Notes under the pieces: generated by a model
Told to the model about the DNA's origin: nothing
The model's database searches: none
The model's input: the letters and a program-made list of their open reading frames with translations, nothing else
Assembly (NCBI RefSeq): GCF_900113275.1
Contig: NZ_FOOU01000006.1
Span: 62,001-126,000 of the forward strand
DNA: 64,000 nt
From: Neptunomonas qingdaonensis
Lineage (GTDB): Bacteria; Pseudomonadota; Gammaproteobacteria; Pseudomonadales; Balneatricaceae
Direction of reading: 5' to 3'
Program-made: the position numbers and the translations under genes
Part shown: positions 28,002-36,934 of the stretch, one piece after another
Position numbering within the stretch: position 1 is the first letter of the stretch
Layout: each line of letters starts with the position of its first letter

Positions 28002-28316
28002 TTACTGTTCTATCTCTTCTATAATTGTAGGCAGGTCCGCCACTGAATCGATCACAAAATGCGCACCTACATGATAAAAACGCTGATAAGCTTGCTGGCG
28101 TAGATTCTGTTGCTGATCGAGTGTTAACGCCTGCCAGTCATGAAGATCTAATCCGATCTCATTGCCAGTCACAGCGATGCCAACGGTCCAGCCTCCTGCA
28201 TTAAGCCCTTCTTCAATGCCATTCAGTGTGTCATCGACTTTCACCACCGCCTTAACGTCACTGACGCCAAGCTTGAGCATATTCTTTATCAACCGTGCGA
28301 TTAATCGACTATCCAT
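28002..28316 (-). pseudogene. phnX: 3' remnant of phosphonoacetaldehyde hydrolase (phnX)
   Basis: The 104-residue frame matches only the C-terminal third of PhnX: LIKNMLKLGVSDVKAVVKVDDTLNGIEEGLNAGGWTVGIAVTGNEIGL, then AHFVIDSVADLPTIIEEIE. Whole PhnX proteins are about 270 residues with an N-terminal Asp nucleophile and a cap domain; both are missing here. The codon before the ATG is a stop (TAG), and I see no further PhnX sequence upstream in any frame. No other phosphonate catabolism gene is nearby. Confidence 0.8.
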
Positions 28317-28527
28317 CTACGGCAGTAAATCTCATAGCACCAGAAACCATAATATGTATGACCAACCCGTATCATCATGTTTTTTGATGCCGATTTCTAA
28401 CCAGAAGCGTTTGAAAAAGCTTCGACTATACTTCATTTATACTAAAAGCTAAGGATGAACCTTTGTTGTCATCTAGCTAAGAGTAACGTGCGTTTAACAT
28501 TCTTCTTGCAAAAGCAGGATTTAAAAG

Positions 28528-29418
28528 ATGGATATCACAGCCGAATCAGAAACAACTTTTACAATTCCTAATGAAATGACACCAGCATTCATTGTGCCAG
28601 TGTTAGCGGGCGGCGGGAGCAGGCTTTCTGCGCATATTGGTGTATTAACGGCGCTTCAGGAGATGGGTCTGCGGTTTCCATCACTGGTCGGGGTTTCAGG
28701 AGGGAGTATTGTTGGCGCCTTATTTGCAGCAGGCTATTCTCTAAATCAGATCAGAGTTATCGCTGAAGAAACCGATTTTAGCCAATTTCTAGGCCAGTCA
28801 CTTTTTCGATTGTTGCGTACCGGAGGGCTGTCGACAGGAAACCGTTTCGAAGAATGGATGGACAATAAACTCAACGGCGCTACTTTCGCCGATCTTGAAT
28901 ATCCTTTTCATGTGGTAGCCACCGATGTTCGTTCCGGACTACCCGTCGTTTTCGATAAACAAAGAACACCCCATCTTAAAGTTTCGTTGGCAGTGCGTTT
29001 TTCAATGTCAATTCCGATTATTTTCAGTTTCAAAGAGTTTGAAGGACACCTGATGGTGGATGGTAGCATTCTATCAGAGGAGTCTTTACAACAAGACTGG
29101 GCCGGAGACGGATCACCGGTGGTAGTGTTTCGATTAAGTAGTATTCAAGAAAGAGCGGAGACAAAGAAAATCAGGTATTTTCCGCTGATCGGCTATTTGT
29201 CATTATTAATCCGGACATTTATGACAACGATGTCCAGGGAGTACATTAGTGAACACTTCTGGCATTCCACTGTTGTTATTCATGCCGGTAGCATCTCGCC
29301 GACCGAGTTTCGCCTCAATGCCGAACAAAAGAACGCACTTTTTCAGGTCGGTTACGCAACGACACGGCGCATTGTCCCTATGAAGATAGCAAAAATCCTG
29401 CCGGTATTTGCTCGTTAA
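28528..29418 (+). CDS. Patatin-like phospholipase
   Basis: A 296-residue patatin-family serine esterase. The oxyanion-type glycine stretch is LAGGGSRLSAHIGVL, the nucleophile Ser58 sits in GVSGGS, and the catalytic Asp is in MVDGSIL, so the Ser-Asp dyad is complete. There is no signal peptide, so it acts in the cytoplasm or on the inner leaflet. An AGGATTTAAAAG site precedes the ATG. It is a single gene converging on moaA. Substrate is likely a lipid acyl ester; nothing narrows it. Confidence 0.88.
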   Translation: MDITAESETTFTIPNEMTPAFIVPVLAGGGSRLSAHIGVLTALQEMGLRFPSLVGVSGGSIVGALFAAGYSLNQIRVIAEETDFSQFLGQSLFRLLRTGGLSTGNRFEEWMDNKLNGATFADLEYPFHVVATDVRSGLPVVFDKQRTPHLKVSLAVRFSMSIPIIFSFKEFEGHLMVDGSILSEESLQQDWAGDGSPVVVFRLSSIQERAETKKIRYFPLIGYLSLLIRTFMTTMSREYISEHFWHSTVVIHAGSISPTEFRLNAEQKNALFQVGYATTRRIVPMKIAKILPVFAR

Positions 29419-29444
29419 TCAGGCAGCGCCGCCGATTTTTACGA

Positions 29445-30440
29445 CTAGCCTCCTGTCATATTCATAAAGCGAACTATTTGAACATCACCATCAGCGGTAA
29501 AACGATGCTCTTCCGGTTTATGCTGCATGGCTTTACGTATCACCTCTTTTAAACGCTCAAGTTCACCCGGATAGCGGCGCAGTACCGCTTTAAGATCGAC
29601 TGAGTGTTCGTTACCCAAACATAAGAGCAGCATCCCTTCAGCCGTGACCCGAACCCGATTACAGTCACCACAAAAATTATGGCTATGCGGGGAGATAAAA
29701 CCGATACGGCTATGACTGTCTTGCATGCGCCAGTACTTTGCCGGGCCGCCACTCGACTCTGTTGTCGGCATCAGAGGAAACTGCTCGGTGATCAAGGCTT
29801 TTACCTGGTCACTACTAAAATAAGTTTCTGCGCGATCATGCTCAGCTATCACGCCTAACGGCATCTCCTCAATAAAGCTAAGATCGATCTTTTTTTCGCG
29901 CGCGAATCTTACCAGATCAACAACTTCATCATCATTGCGGCCATGCAATACGACGGTGTTCAGCTTGATGCCTTTAAAGCCGACATCACAGGCCGCATCA
30001 ATTCCTGCGATGACCTGCTCTAAATTACCGGTGCGTGTTAACGTTTTAAAACGATCTTCCTGCAGGCTATCTAAACTGATATTAATTCGTGTTAACCCCG
30101 CATCTTTAAGCTGTTGAGCATAACGAGGCAATTGCGATCCATTCGTGGTTAAGCAGAAGTCCTTTAAGCCTGGTAATGCACCGACCCCTTTAAACAGCTT
30201 AACAACATCTCTGCGTACCAGCGGCTCACCCCCGGTAAAACGAATTTTATTAACGCCCAGCTCAGTAAATGCCCGCGCTATCGCATGAATCTCCTCCAGC
30301 GATAGCACTTGGGCGCGTGGAAGGAAGGTCATGTCCTCACTCATACAGTACACACAACGAAAATCGCAACGATCAGTTACTGAAATCCGTAAATAAGTAA
30401 TCTGTCTTCCAAACTGGTCTACCAGTTGCTCGCTAGCCAT
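29445..30440 (-). CDS. moaA: GTP 3',8-cyclase MoaA
   Basis: Radical-SAM enzyme for the first step of molybdopterin synthesis. The N-terminal cluster motif is [13 protein letters not shown] (CxxxCxxC) and the second cluster is ligated by the C-terminal [20 protein letters not shown]. Length is 331 and the protein ends with the family's functional GG dipeptide. It is the last gene of the leftward tup-mob-moe-moa operon, 29 bases after moeA. No moaB, moaC or moaD is beside it. Confidence 0.97.
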   Translation of the reverse strand: MASEQLVDQFGRQITYLRISVTDRCDFRCVYCMSEDMTFLPRAQVLSLEEIHAIARAFTELGVNKIRFTGGEPLVRRDVVKLFKGVGALPGLKDFCLTTNGSQLPRYAQQLKDAGLTRINISLDSLQEDRFKTLTRTGNLEQVIAGIDAACDVGFKGIKLNTVVLHGRNDDEVVDLVRFAREKKIDLSFIEEMPLGVIAEHDRAETYFSSDQVKALITEQFPLMPTTESSGGPAKYWRMQDSHSRIGFISPHSHNFCGDCNRVRVTAEGMLLLCLGNEHSVDLKAVLRRYPGELERLKEVIRKAMQHKPEEHRFTADGDVQIVRFMNMTGG

Positions 30441-30469
30441 TTTCCACCTTCATTTTATAGCCGGTCGGT

Positions 30470-31744
30470 TCACAGTAAATCGCTGAAAGGCTGAATCAAG
30501 ACTCGATCACCCGCTTCAACCTGGCTATATTGCTCCCCGATCTCGATCAGACAATTGGCCTGCACCATCGAGGTTAAAATTCCAGACCCTTGTGCACCGG
30601 TGGTTTGCACCACCAACTCACCCTGATCATTAATACGATAGACGCCCCGACTATAATCGATACGCCCTGCACGTGATTTAATCTTTTCTTCTGCTACAGC
30701 CATCATTTTGATGGGCTGCCATCCTCGCTGCCCCATCATTTTTCTAAGGGCTGGCTGCACAAATTGCAGAAAAGTCACCATCACGGCAACAGGATTCCCA
30801 GGCAAACCAAAAAACGGGGCCTGCCCCACCCTACCAAAAGCCAGTGGCCGGCCAGGTCGCATTGCAACCCGCCAAAAACCTATATCACCGACAGCTTCCA
30901 GTGCTTGTTTTATATAATCTGCTTGCCCCATCGACACACCACCCGATGAGATTATCATATCAGCTTGTTGGGATGCTTCACTTAATACGCGCTGCATAGT
31001 GACTTGCGAGTCTTCAATAATGCCCAAATCCACAACAGAGCATCCCATGCGCTGCAATAACCCTGTAAGCGTAAAACGATTAGTATCATAAATGCAATTT
31101 TCCGGTAAGGCTTGCCCTTGGGCGACCACTTCGTCACCTGTCGAGAAAATGGCAACACGTAAAGGCTTAAATACGACGACGTGCTGCATGCCTAATGAAG
31201 CCAGTAAACCTTGTTCTTGGGGTCGAATTAAGCTCCCGGCAGACAACGCGACCGAACCCGATTTAATATCTTCACCTTTCTGGCGTACATGCTGGCCTAT
31301 TTTCACGCTATCGGAGAACAAAATTTTCTCGCTCTCTCGTGTCACCGCTTCACGAATAACGATCGAGTCTGCACCTGCAGGCAAAGCAGCACCGGTCATG
31401 ATCTCAACGGCTTCACCTGCAGCCAAAGTGCCAGCGTATGCTCCGCCTGCTAAAACCTGACCAACAAGTGTGAGCGTGTGCTGCTTTTGAGAGGCGTTTT
31501 TTTCAGAGGAAAGCTCTTTTGCGCAAATAGCATAGCCATCCATCGCTGAATTAGTCTGTTGCGGAACATCAAAAGCAGACACCTGATCTTCAGCCAGAAC
31601 CCGATTGATGGCCTGCGAAAGGGGTATCATTTCAACGTGGGCTGGCGTGGCTATTTGAGCCAGAATACGTGCAACACTCTCTGCAACCGTTAACATCCCC
31701 CCAGGATTCGCTAGCGGATCAAAGCAATTAATGGCGTCGCTCAT
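30470..31744 (-). CDS. moeA: Molybdopterin molybdenumtransferase MoeA
   Basis: Inserts molybdate (or tungstate) into adenylylated molybdopterin. The 424-residue protein has the MoeA layout: N-terminal AINRVLAEDQVSAFDVPQQTNSAMDGYA, central GTGDEVV..YDTNRF, the catalytic SSGGVSMGQADYIK loop, PGRPLAFG and FGLPGNPVAVMVTF. Its start overlaps the end of mobAB by four bases, so translation is coupled. With tupABC upstream it may act on tungstate as well as molybdate. Confidence 0.97.
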   Translation of the reverse strand: MSDAINCFDPLANPGGMLTVAESVARILAQIATPAHVEMIPLSQAINRVLAEDQVSAFDVPQQTNSAMDGYAICAKELSSEKNASQKQHTLTLVGQVLAGGAYAGTLAAGEAVEIMTGAALPAGADSIVIREAVTRESEKILFSDSVKIGQHVRQKGEDIKSGSVALSAGSLIRPQEQGLLASLGMQHVVVFKPLRVAIFSTGDEVVAQGQALPENCIYDTNRFTLTGLLQRMGCSVVDLGIIEDSQVTMQRVLSEASQQADMIISSGGVSMGQADYIKQALEAVGDIGFWRVAMRPGRPLAFGRVGQAPFFGLPGNPVAVMVTFLQFVQPALRKMMGQRGWQPIKMMAVAEEKIKSRAGRIDYSRGVYRINDQGELVVQTTGAQGSGILTSMVQANCLIEIGEQYSQVEAGDRVLIQPFSDLL

Positions 31745-32838
31745 GATCTCTCTCCTTTTAAATAGTGCTGAATAAACGCGGCAATTTGCTGAATATTATT
31801 CAGATCTAATAACGGAATATCACCGTCCAGTGGGATCACCTCATCGCAGGCAACCGCGATAATATTTTCATCGTTCTGATAAAGTTGCGGTTTATTAACC
31901 TCTTGACGATAAAGCTCAATCTTCGGAAAACTGACTTTTTTAAAACCTTCGACTAATACCAGATCCAATTTGGAATGATCTAACTGGTGCAGCATTTTTG
32001 ACAGCGATGGCATACCCTCCTGATGTTCTTCAACCATTAGCGCCCAGCGTTTAGAAGAACAGATCAGCACCTGATCAGCCCCGGCATGACGTAACTCGTA
32101 ACTGTCTTTACCTGGTTGGTCTACATCAAACTGATGATGGGCATGCTTTATCACGCCAACCCGGACACCCTGTGCTTTGAGTACTGGTAATAATTGTTTG
32201 AGCAAGGTCGTTTTACCGGTACCACTCCAGGCAGCCAGTCCTAGTAACTTGGGCATCTGTTGTAATTCGTCAATATCACTTTTACGGTTTACATTAACAA
32301 AAGCATCCGGGTAATCTGAAAAATCAACATCAACCATACGTTGCTGCGCATACCAACGATCTATCTTTCGCTCACCGTCTGCCAATATAGCCTGTACGCT
32401 TTCCAGCAAGTTTCTTTTTATTAAAGCCACCACCGGCTGCAGACGCTTGCCATCATGAGCCACGGCTATGTCTGCACCCTGCTGCATGGCTCTATCCAGC
32501 ATTCGTCTGGCCAACGTTTCTGGTAAGAAAGGCCCGTCACAAGGAACAAATAATACCCAATCAGTGGTCGCATGATGCAAACCGGTAGCAATCCCCATCA
32601 GAGGACCTTCAAAACCAGCTTCAAGGTCGGTTATTACCGGCAAACTCAATGTGCCATATGCATCTAAGCTACGATTAGCATTGATCAGGCAACGAGAAAC
32701 CTGTGGCAATATTCTATCCAGTACATGATGAATCAACGGTTTTCCGTTTAGATCCATCCACCCTTTATCGACACCTCCCATTCGGCTGGCCTTACCTCCG
32801 GCCAGCACCACCGCGGTTATCTGCTCAGTGCTGGACAT
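31741..32838 (-). CDS. mobAB: MobA-MobB fusion (molybdenum cofactor guanylyltransferase plus GTP-binding adaptor)
   Basis: 365 residues. The N-terminal half is MobA, which attaches GMP to the cofactor to make MGD/bis-MGD (VVLAGGKASRMGGVDKGW, FVPCDGPFLP). The C-terminal half is MobB (GLAAWSGTGKTTLLKQLLPVL with a P-loop, VIKHAHHQFDVDQPGKDSY, LVLVEGFKK). These are usually separate proteins; fusions are known. I chose the ATG at 32838, which has a GGAG site ten bases upstream and puts AVVLAGG at the N-terminus; a longer in-frame start adds about 30 unrelated residues. It overlaps the end of tupC by 14 bases. Confidence 0.93.
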   Translation of the reverse strand: MSSTEQITAVVLAGGKASRMGGVDKGWMDLNGKPLIHHVLDRILPQVSRCLINANRSLDAYGTLSLPVITDLEAGFEGPLMGIATGLHHATTDWVLFVPCDGPFLPETLARRMLDRAMQQGADIAVAHDGKRLQPVVALIKRNLLESVQAILADGERKIDRWYAQQRMVDVDFSDYPDAFVNVNRKSDIDELQQMPKLLGLAAWSGTGKTTLLKQLLPVLKAQGVRVGVIKHAHHQFDVDQPGKDSYELRHAGADQVLICSSKRWALMVEEHQEGMPSLSKMLHQLDHSKLDLVLVEGFKKVSFPKIELYRQEVNKPQLYQNDENIIAVACDEVIPLDGDIPLLDLNNIQQIAAFIQHYLKGERS

Positions 32839-33553
32839 AGTGTTGCGGCTCCATCTTGGTATCAACTTCGTAAAGCACACTTTCGAGAGAAGAACTTTCG
32901 AGAGAAGAGCTTTCGTGAAGAGCACCACTTTCCAATAGGAGGTGACGCGTACAGAGTTCTGTCACCCGATTACTCTGATGACTTGAAACCATAACGGTGG
33001 TTCCCTGCTCCAACAGCTGCCTGACCAGTTCTGCTACCGTGCTGACTGAATGACGATCCAGATTAGCGGTAGGCTCGTCGAGTAACAGTATACGCGGCGC
33101 TAAGATCCAGGCACGCGCTAGCGCCAGCCGTTGTCTTTCACCACCGGAAAGCGAACAAGCGGGATGCTCTGCAAGATGCCCTAACCGAGCCCATACCAAA
33201 GCCTGCTGCACTTTGGTTTTAACCTCTTGCCTGCTCCCCCCGCGAAGCTTCAGACCATAAGCAACGTTATCAATAACTGTGCTCATAAAAACATACGGGG
33301 TCTGGTGTAAATAAATCACATCTGGATGAATCCGGTTTGACCACCAACGACGCTGTTTTGGCGTTACCATTACCTTACCGCTGCAGGGCTTTTCCAGCCC
33401 CGCCATAATTTTCATCAAGGTGGTTTTACCCGCACCATTTTCACCCTTTAAGTGCAAGCTTTCACCTTCCGTGATCCGCAGCTTCTCAATAGTGAACAAC
33501 TCACGGGTTCCGAAGCGCTTCACAAGATTATCTATGTTTAATTCAAGGCCCAC
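32825..33553 (-). CDS. tupC: Tungstate ABC transporter ATPase TupC
   Basis: A 242-residue ABC ATPase: Walker A LKGENGAGKTTLMKIMAG, signature LSGGERQRLALARA, Walker B ILLLDEPTANLD and a switch His in VMVSSHQSN. It powers the TupB permease encoded just upstream. The C-terminus carries a small duplication (ESSSLESSSLES) that reflects a 15-base tandem repeat in the DNA near 32883-32912. The assignment to tungstate rests mainly on the neighbouring TupA. Confidence 0.9.
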   Translation of the reverse strand: MGLELNIDNLVKRFGTRELFTIEKLRITEGESLHLKGENGAGKTTLMKIMAGLEKPCSGKVMVTPKQRRWWSNRIHPDVIYLHQTPYVFMSTVIDNVAYGLKLRGGSRQEVKTKVQQALVWARLGHLAEHPACSLSGGERQRLALARAWILAPRILLLDEPTANLDRHSVSTVAELVRQLLEQGTTVMVSSHQSNRVTELCTRHLLLESGALHESSSLESSSLESVLYEVDTKMEPQHYVQH

Positions 33554-33618
33554 GCGCGTTCCCTCATAAAGTAATTGATGACTTCTATCTTCAGACCGAC
33601 ACCTTCAAACCTAGTTGT

Positions 33619-34323
33619 TCAGACAAGCTGCCCTTTACCACGCACTGAGGCCAACGCAAAGTTCAATACCAGCGCTAAAAGCAGCAACACCAAGCCTAAT
33701 GCAATGCCCTGAGCGAACTCCCCTTTACTGGTTTCCAGTGCGATGGCTGTCGGAATATTACGGCTATAGCCGAGAATATTTCCGCCCACCATCATTGAAC
33801 AACCCACTTCAGATATAATCCGGCTAAAGCCAGCCAGCATCGCGGCCAATAAAGCGAATCGCGCTTCACACGCCAACGTAATCGCTGCCCTGCCGCAATG
33901 CGCGCCAAGTGTGCGTGCCGTTTCCCATGCGCGCCGGTCAATACCCTGAAAGGCGGCATGGCTCATACAAACCAAGATCGGAAAGCACAGAAGGATTTGC
34001 CCGATCACCATCGCCGGCTGACTGAATAACAGGTGCAACTCACCAAAAGGCCCGTTACGCGATAACAGCAAATACAGCGTTAGCCCTATAACAACGGTCG
34101 GCACTGACATTAGCGCATTAAACACCGCGATCAGCACCCAGCGCCCCGGAAAATCGATTATCGCTAACAAAAAACCAACAAGTATGGCCGGTATCGCCGA
34201 TAATAAAATGGCCATAATAGATACCCTGAAAGAGACACCAATAATGCTCCATAACTCAGCATCCAGGTTGAATAACAACGCCAGAGCTTCTTTACAGGTA
34301 CTCAACAGACTCATGTCCATCAA
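33619..34323 (-). CDS. tupB: Tungstate ABC transporter permease TupB
   Basis: A 234-residue inner-membrane permease with about five to six hydrophobic segments. The ATPase-docking EAA-type loop (ARTLGAHCGRAAITLACEARFALLAAMLAGFSRIISEVG) is in the C-terminal half. It is followed after 65 bases by the ATPase gene and preceded after 40 bases by the binding-protein gene, the usual tup order. Two or three closely spaced N-terminal ATG codons leave the exact start uncertain by a few residues. Confidence 0.92.
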   Translation of the reverse strand: MMDMSLLSTCKEALALLFNLDAELWSIIGVSFRVSIMAILLSAIPAILVGFLLAIIDFPGRWVLIAVFNALMSVPTVVIGLTLYLLLSRNGPFGELHLLFSQPAMVIGQILLCFPILVCMSHAAFQGIDRRAWETARTLGAHCGRAAITLACEARFALLAAMLAGFSRIISEVGCSMMVGGNILGYSRNIPTAIALETSKGEFAQGIALGLVLLLLALVLNFALASVRGKGQLV

Positions 34324-34363
34324 TAGTCCATACGACTAGTTACAACTGATATACTCTGCATGG

Positions 34364-35191
34364 TTATTGATTCGTTACCACTTGTTGAGCCGATCCATGA
34401 AACAGCACTTCGCCATTGATACGAAAATTATTGATCAATGTTTGCCCTTCTGCTGAAACCAGCCACTGCGCCAATGCTCGGGCACCTTCGGTATTAAGAC
34501 CTTCATAGCTCGCAGGATTCACCAGAATCACCTGATAAGGATTAAATAAGCGTTCGTCACCTGCAACCATCATTTTGAGTTGCAGACGATGCTGATAAGC
34601 CAACCAGGTTCCACGGTCAGTCAAGGTATACCCCTGAAGTTCATCAGAGACCTGCAGCACTTTACCCATTCCCTGGCCAATCTCTTTATAACCATCAAAC
34701 CCCGCCGCAACACCCGCAGACTTCCATAGAGCCAATTCTTTTTTGTGAGTACCCGAATCATCACCGCGGGAAATAAACACTGATTGGCTTTCAGCAATGG
34801 CGCGCAATGCACTGACAGCATCAGAACCGCCTTCTATGCCAGCAGGGTCATTGCTTGGGCCGACCACAACAAAGTCGTTATACATAACGCTTTTTGCCTC
34901 GATACCGTGCCCCTGCTCAATAAACGTTCTTTCTGCTGCAGGAGCGTGCGTCATCAGTAAATCCACATCACCATCGCGCCCCATACGCAACGCTTTGCCT
35001 GTGCCGACAGAGAGGACATGAATTTTAGCGCCATATTTTTGCTCGAATACCGGTAATAATTCATCGAGTAAACCGGAGTTATAAGTGCTGGTAGTGGTTG
35101 CCAGTCGAATAATATTTTCTGCAGCACTAACCGTTAGTGACAGACAAAATAGCAAAGTAATTGAAGACAAACATGAGATCCATTTTTTCAT
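34364..35191 (-). CDS. tupA: Tungstate-binding periplasmic protein TupA
   Basis: A 275-residue exported protein with a signal peptide (about 1-23, ending VSA). The mature protein begins with the TupA hallmark ATTTSTYNSGLLDELLPVFE, and the TTTS motif is known to line the tungstate site. Further family blocks are VGTGKALRMGRDGDVDLLMTHAP and SRGDDSGTHKKELALWK. It is the first gene of the operon tupA-tupB-tupC-mobAB-moeA-moaA. A near-consensus -24/-12 promoter lies about 45 bases upstream, so expression is probably sigma-54 dependent. Confidence 0.95.
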   Translation of the reverse strand: MKKWISCLSSITLLFCLSLTVSAAENIIRLATTTSTYNSGLLDELLPVFEQKYGAKIHVLSVGTGKALRMGRDGDVDLLMTHAPAAERTFIEQGHGIEAKSVMYNDFVVVGPSNDPAGIEGGSDAVSALRAIAESQSVFISRGDDSGTHKKELALWKSAGVAAGFDGYKEIGQGMGKVLQVSDELQGYTLTDRGTWLAYQHRLQLKMMVAGDERLFNPYQVILVNPASYEGLNTEGARALAQWLVSAEGQTLINNFRINGEVLFHGSAQQVVTNQ

Positions 35192-35235
35192 CGTTTTGTG
35201 CTCGTAAATAATATTAGTGTCGCTATAGCCTCAAA

Positions 35236-35251
35236 AGCAATTAAAGTGCCA
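35236..35251 (-). promoter_or_regulatory. Sigma-54 (-24/-12) promoter of the tup-mob-moe-moa operon
   Basis: Read on the minus strand the sequence is TTGGCACTTTAATTGCTT, almost exactly the family consensus TGGCAC-N5-TTGCW. GG (35249-35250) and GC (35237-35238) are ten bases apart as required. Predicted transcription start is near 35226, giving a leader of about 35 bases before tupA. Confidence 0.82.
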
Positions 35252-35393
35252 ACCTCATGGTAGTGAAAATTCGACGCAGACAATCACTTCAACTAACTGA
35301 TTTTATTGATATTAAATATAAACAGATCTTAATTTATTCTCTTAACAAACACTGACCAAGACAATAGTTCTAGCTACAAAACAAATGCACATG

Positions 35394-35406
35394 GGTCATA
35401 ATGACC
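35394..35406. promoter_or_regulatory. Palindromic activator site 1 (GGTCA-N3-TGACC)
   Basis: GGTCATAATGACC is a perfect palindrome around one central base. It lies about 175 bases upstream of the predicted tupA start, the range expected of an enhancer for a sigma-54 activator, and about 95 bases before the NtrC-type gene. Confidence 0.65.
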
Positions 35407-35422
35407 AACCTGAAGGCCTATC

Positions 35423-35437
35423 GGGTCAATTTGACCC
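35423..35437. promoter_or_regulatory. Palindromic activator site 2 (GGTCA-N3-TGACC)
   Basis: GGGTCAATTTGACCC is a perfect 15-base palindrome with the same half sites as site 1, and its centre is 30 bases away, about three helical turns. It is about 205 bases upstream of the tupA start and 58 bases before the response-regulator ATG, so it may also serve autoregulation. Confidence 0.65.
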
Positions 35438-35494
35438 TTGTGCATAGGCATTTGATCAACCGCTTACCCGTAAGGGTCACGCAGAGAGACTTAA

Positions 35495-36934
35495 ATGAAT
35501 CCGGATTCAGATAAATTCAGCGCAAAGCCTAAAGCCGTTTCAGTCTTAGTCGTCGATGACGAACCCGGGATGTGCAGTTTTCTGAACAAAGCACTCAAGA
35601 AAAAATTTGCGTTAGTAGAGACGGCAGGAAGTGTTGAAGAAGCGGAAGAGTTACGCAAACGCTGCCATTTTGACCTCCTTATTGTCGATATCAATTTACC
35701 CGGCCGCTCCGGTATGGAGTGGCACGAAGCGCTGGAGCAAACACAACACAATAGTGACATTATTTTCATGACGGCCTTTGCTGACCTTGAAATTGTCATC
35801 AAAGCGTTACGGGCGGGTGCCAGCGACTTTATCCTCAAGCCCTTTCGGTTGGAACAGATGATGAATGCGGTTGAACGCTGTCTTGAACGCCGCGCCATGG
35901 CCAGAGCCAACTTCGTATTACAACGCGAGGTGGAAAAAGCATTTCCGATTACCGATATGATGGGAAACAGCCTGTCAATCCGCCAGGTACAGGAAGTCAT
36001 TCATCGTGTCGCTCCGACACCTTCTGCCGTCATGATCGAAGGTGAATCGGGTACCGGTAAAGAACTCGCTGCGCGTATGCTGCACCAATTCAGTAATCGC
36101 AGTGGCGCTTTTGTACCTATTAACTGCGGGGCAATATCACCCGATTTATTAGAAGCAGAACTGTTCGGACACACCAAGGGCTCGTTCACAGGCGCGGTAA
36201 AAGCACGTGATGGCCTATTCAGTTTTGCCAACGGCGGCACTCTGTTTCTCGATGAAGTGGGTGAGATGCCGGTTCTGATGCAGGCTAAACTACTACGTGC
36301 CTTGGAACAAAAAGCCGTGCGTCCCGTTGGCAGTGAGCAGGAGATCAGCATTGATGTGCGAATTATTGCGGCAACGAATCGTCATTTAAAGGAAGAGGTC
36401 GCGGCGGGCCGCTTCCGTGAAGATCTTTATTATCGCCTCAACGTACTAAGTATTACCCTACCTCCCCTGAGAGATCGTCGCGAAGATATTCCTGAGCTGA
36501 TTCATCATTTTTCTAATACGCTGTCACGTGAACTCGGATTGGCAGCCATTCCTTTCAGTCATGACGACCTCAACGAGATGCAACATTATCATTGGCCTGG
36601 CAATATTCGAGAGCTGAAAAACCTGATTGAGCGCTGTATTTTATTAGGAAAACTACCCGCCGAATATTTCCGCGAGCAAAACGCAGACGACTCTAAATCT
36701 GTAGGTAACTTTGCTGGCTGGTCGATGGAAGCCGTCGAAAAGCATCATATCCTGCAAACACTCGCGCAACATGACGGTAATAAGTCTTCTGCTGCTCGCA
36801 ATCTTGGCGTTTCAAGAAAAACACTGGACCGAAAGCTGACCAGTTGGGCAGCAGCAGAACACTCGCTTGCTCATGCTGAGGTTGAAACTGAAGTCGAAGT
36901 TGAAATCGAAGCTGAAGCTGAGCCAGTTACATGA
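35495..36934 (+). CDS. NtrC-family sigma-54-dependent response regulator
   Basis: 479 residues. The receiver domain has Asp21/Asp22, phospho-site Asp65 (LLIVDINLPG) and LKPF. The AAA+ domain has Walker A GESGTGKELAAR, the sigma-54 contact loop GSFTGA (a variant of GAFTGA) and Walker B GGTLFLDEVGEMP. The C-terminal Fis-type helix-turn-helix is AQHDGNKSSAARNLGVSRKTLDRKL. The tail is acidic (EVETEVEVEIEAEAE). It overlaps the sensor kinase gene by four bases. It lies between a tungstate/cofactor operon and a formate dehydrogenase operon that both have -24/-12 promoters, so I infer it activates them. Confidence 0.94.
   Translation: MNPDSDKFSAKPKAVSVLVVDDEPGMCSFLNKALKKKFALVETAGSVEEAEELRKRCHFDLLIVDINLPGRSGMEWHEALEQTQHNSDIIFMTAFADLEIVIKALRAGASDFILKPFRLEQMMNAVERCLERRAMARANFVLQREVEKAFPITDMMGNSLSIRQVQEVIHRVAPTPSAVMIEGESGTGKELAARMLHQFSNRSGAFVPINCGAISPDLLEAELFGHTKGSFTGAVKARDGLFSFANGGTLFLDEVGEMPVLMQAKLLRALEQKAVRPVGSEQEISIDVRIIAATNRHLKEEVAAGRFREDLYYRLNVLSITLPPLRDRREDIPELIHHFSNTLSRELGLAAIPFSHDDLNEMQHYHWPGNIRELKNLIERCILLGKLPAEYFREQNADDSKSVGNFAGWSMEAVEKHHILQTLAQHDGNKSSAARNLGVSRKTLDRKLTSWAAAEHSLAHAEVETEVEVEIEAEAEPVT

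Noticed and set aside
35456-35480. CTTACCCGTAAG inverted repeat as a further GGTCA-type activator site
   Set aside because: It has a different sequence and spacing and lies too close to the response-regulator ATG for an enhancer.
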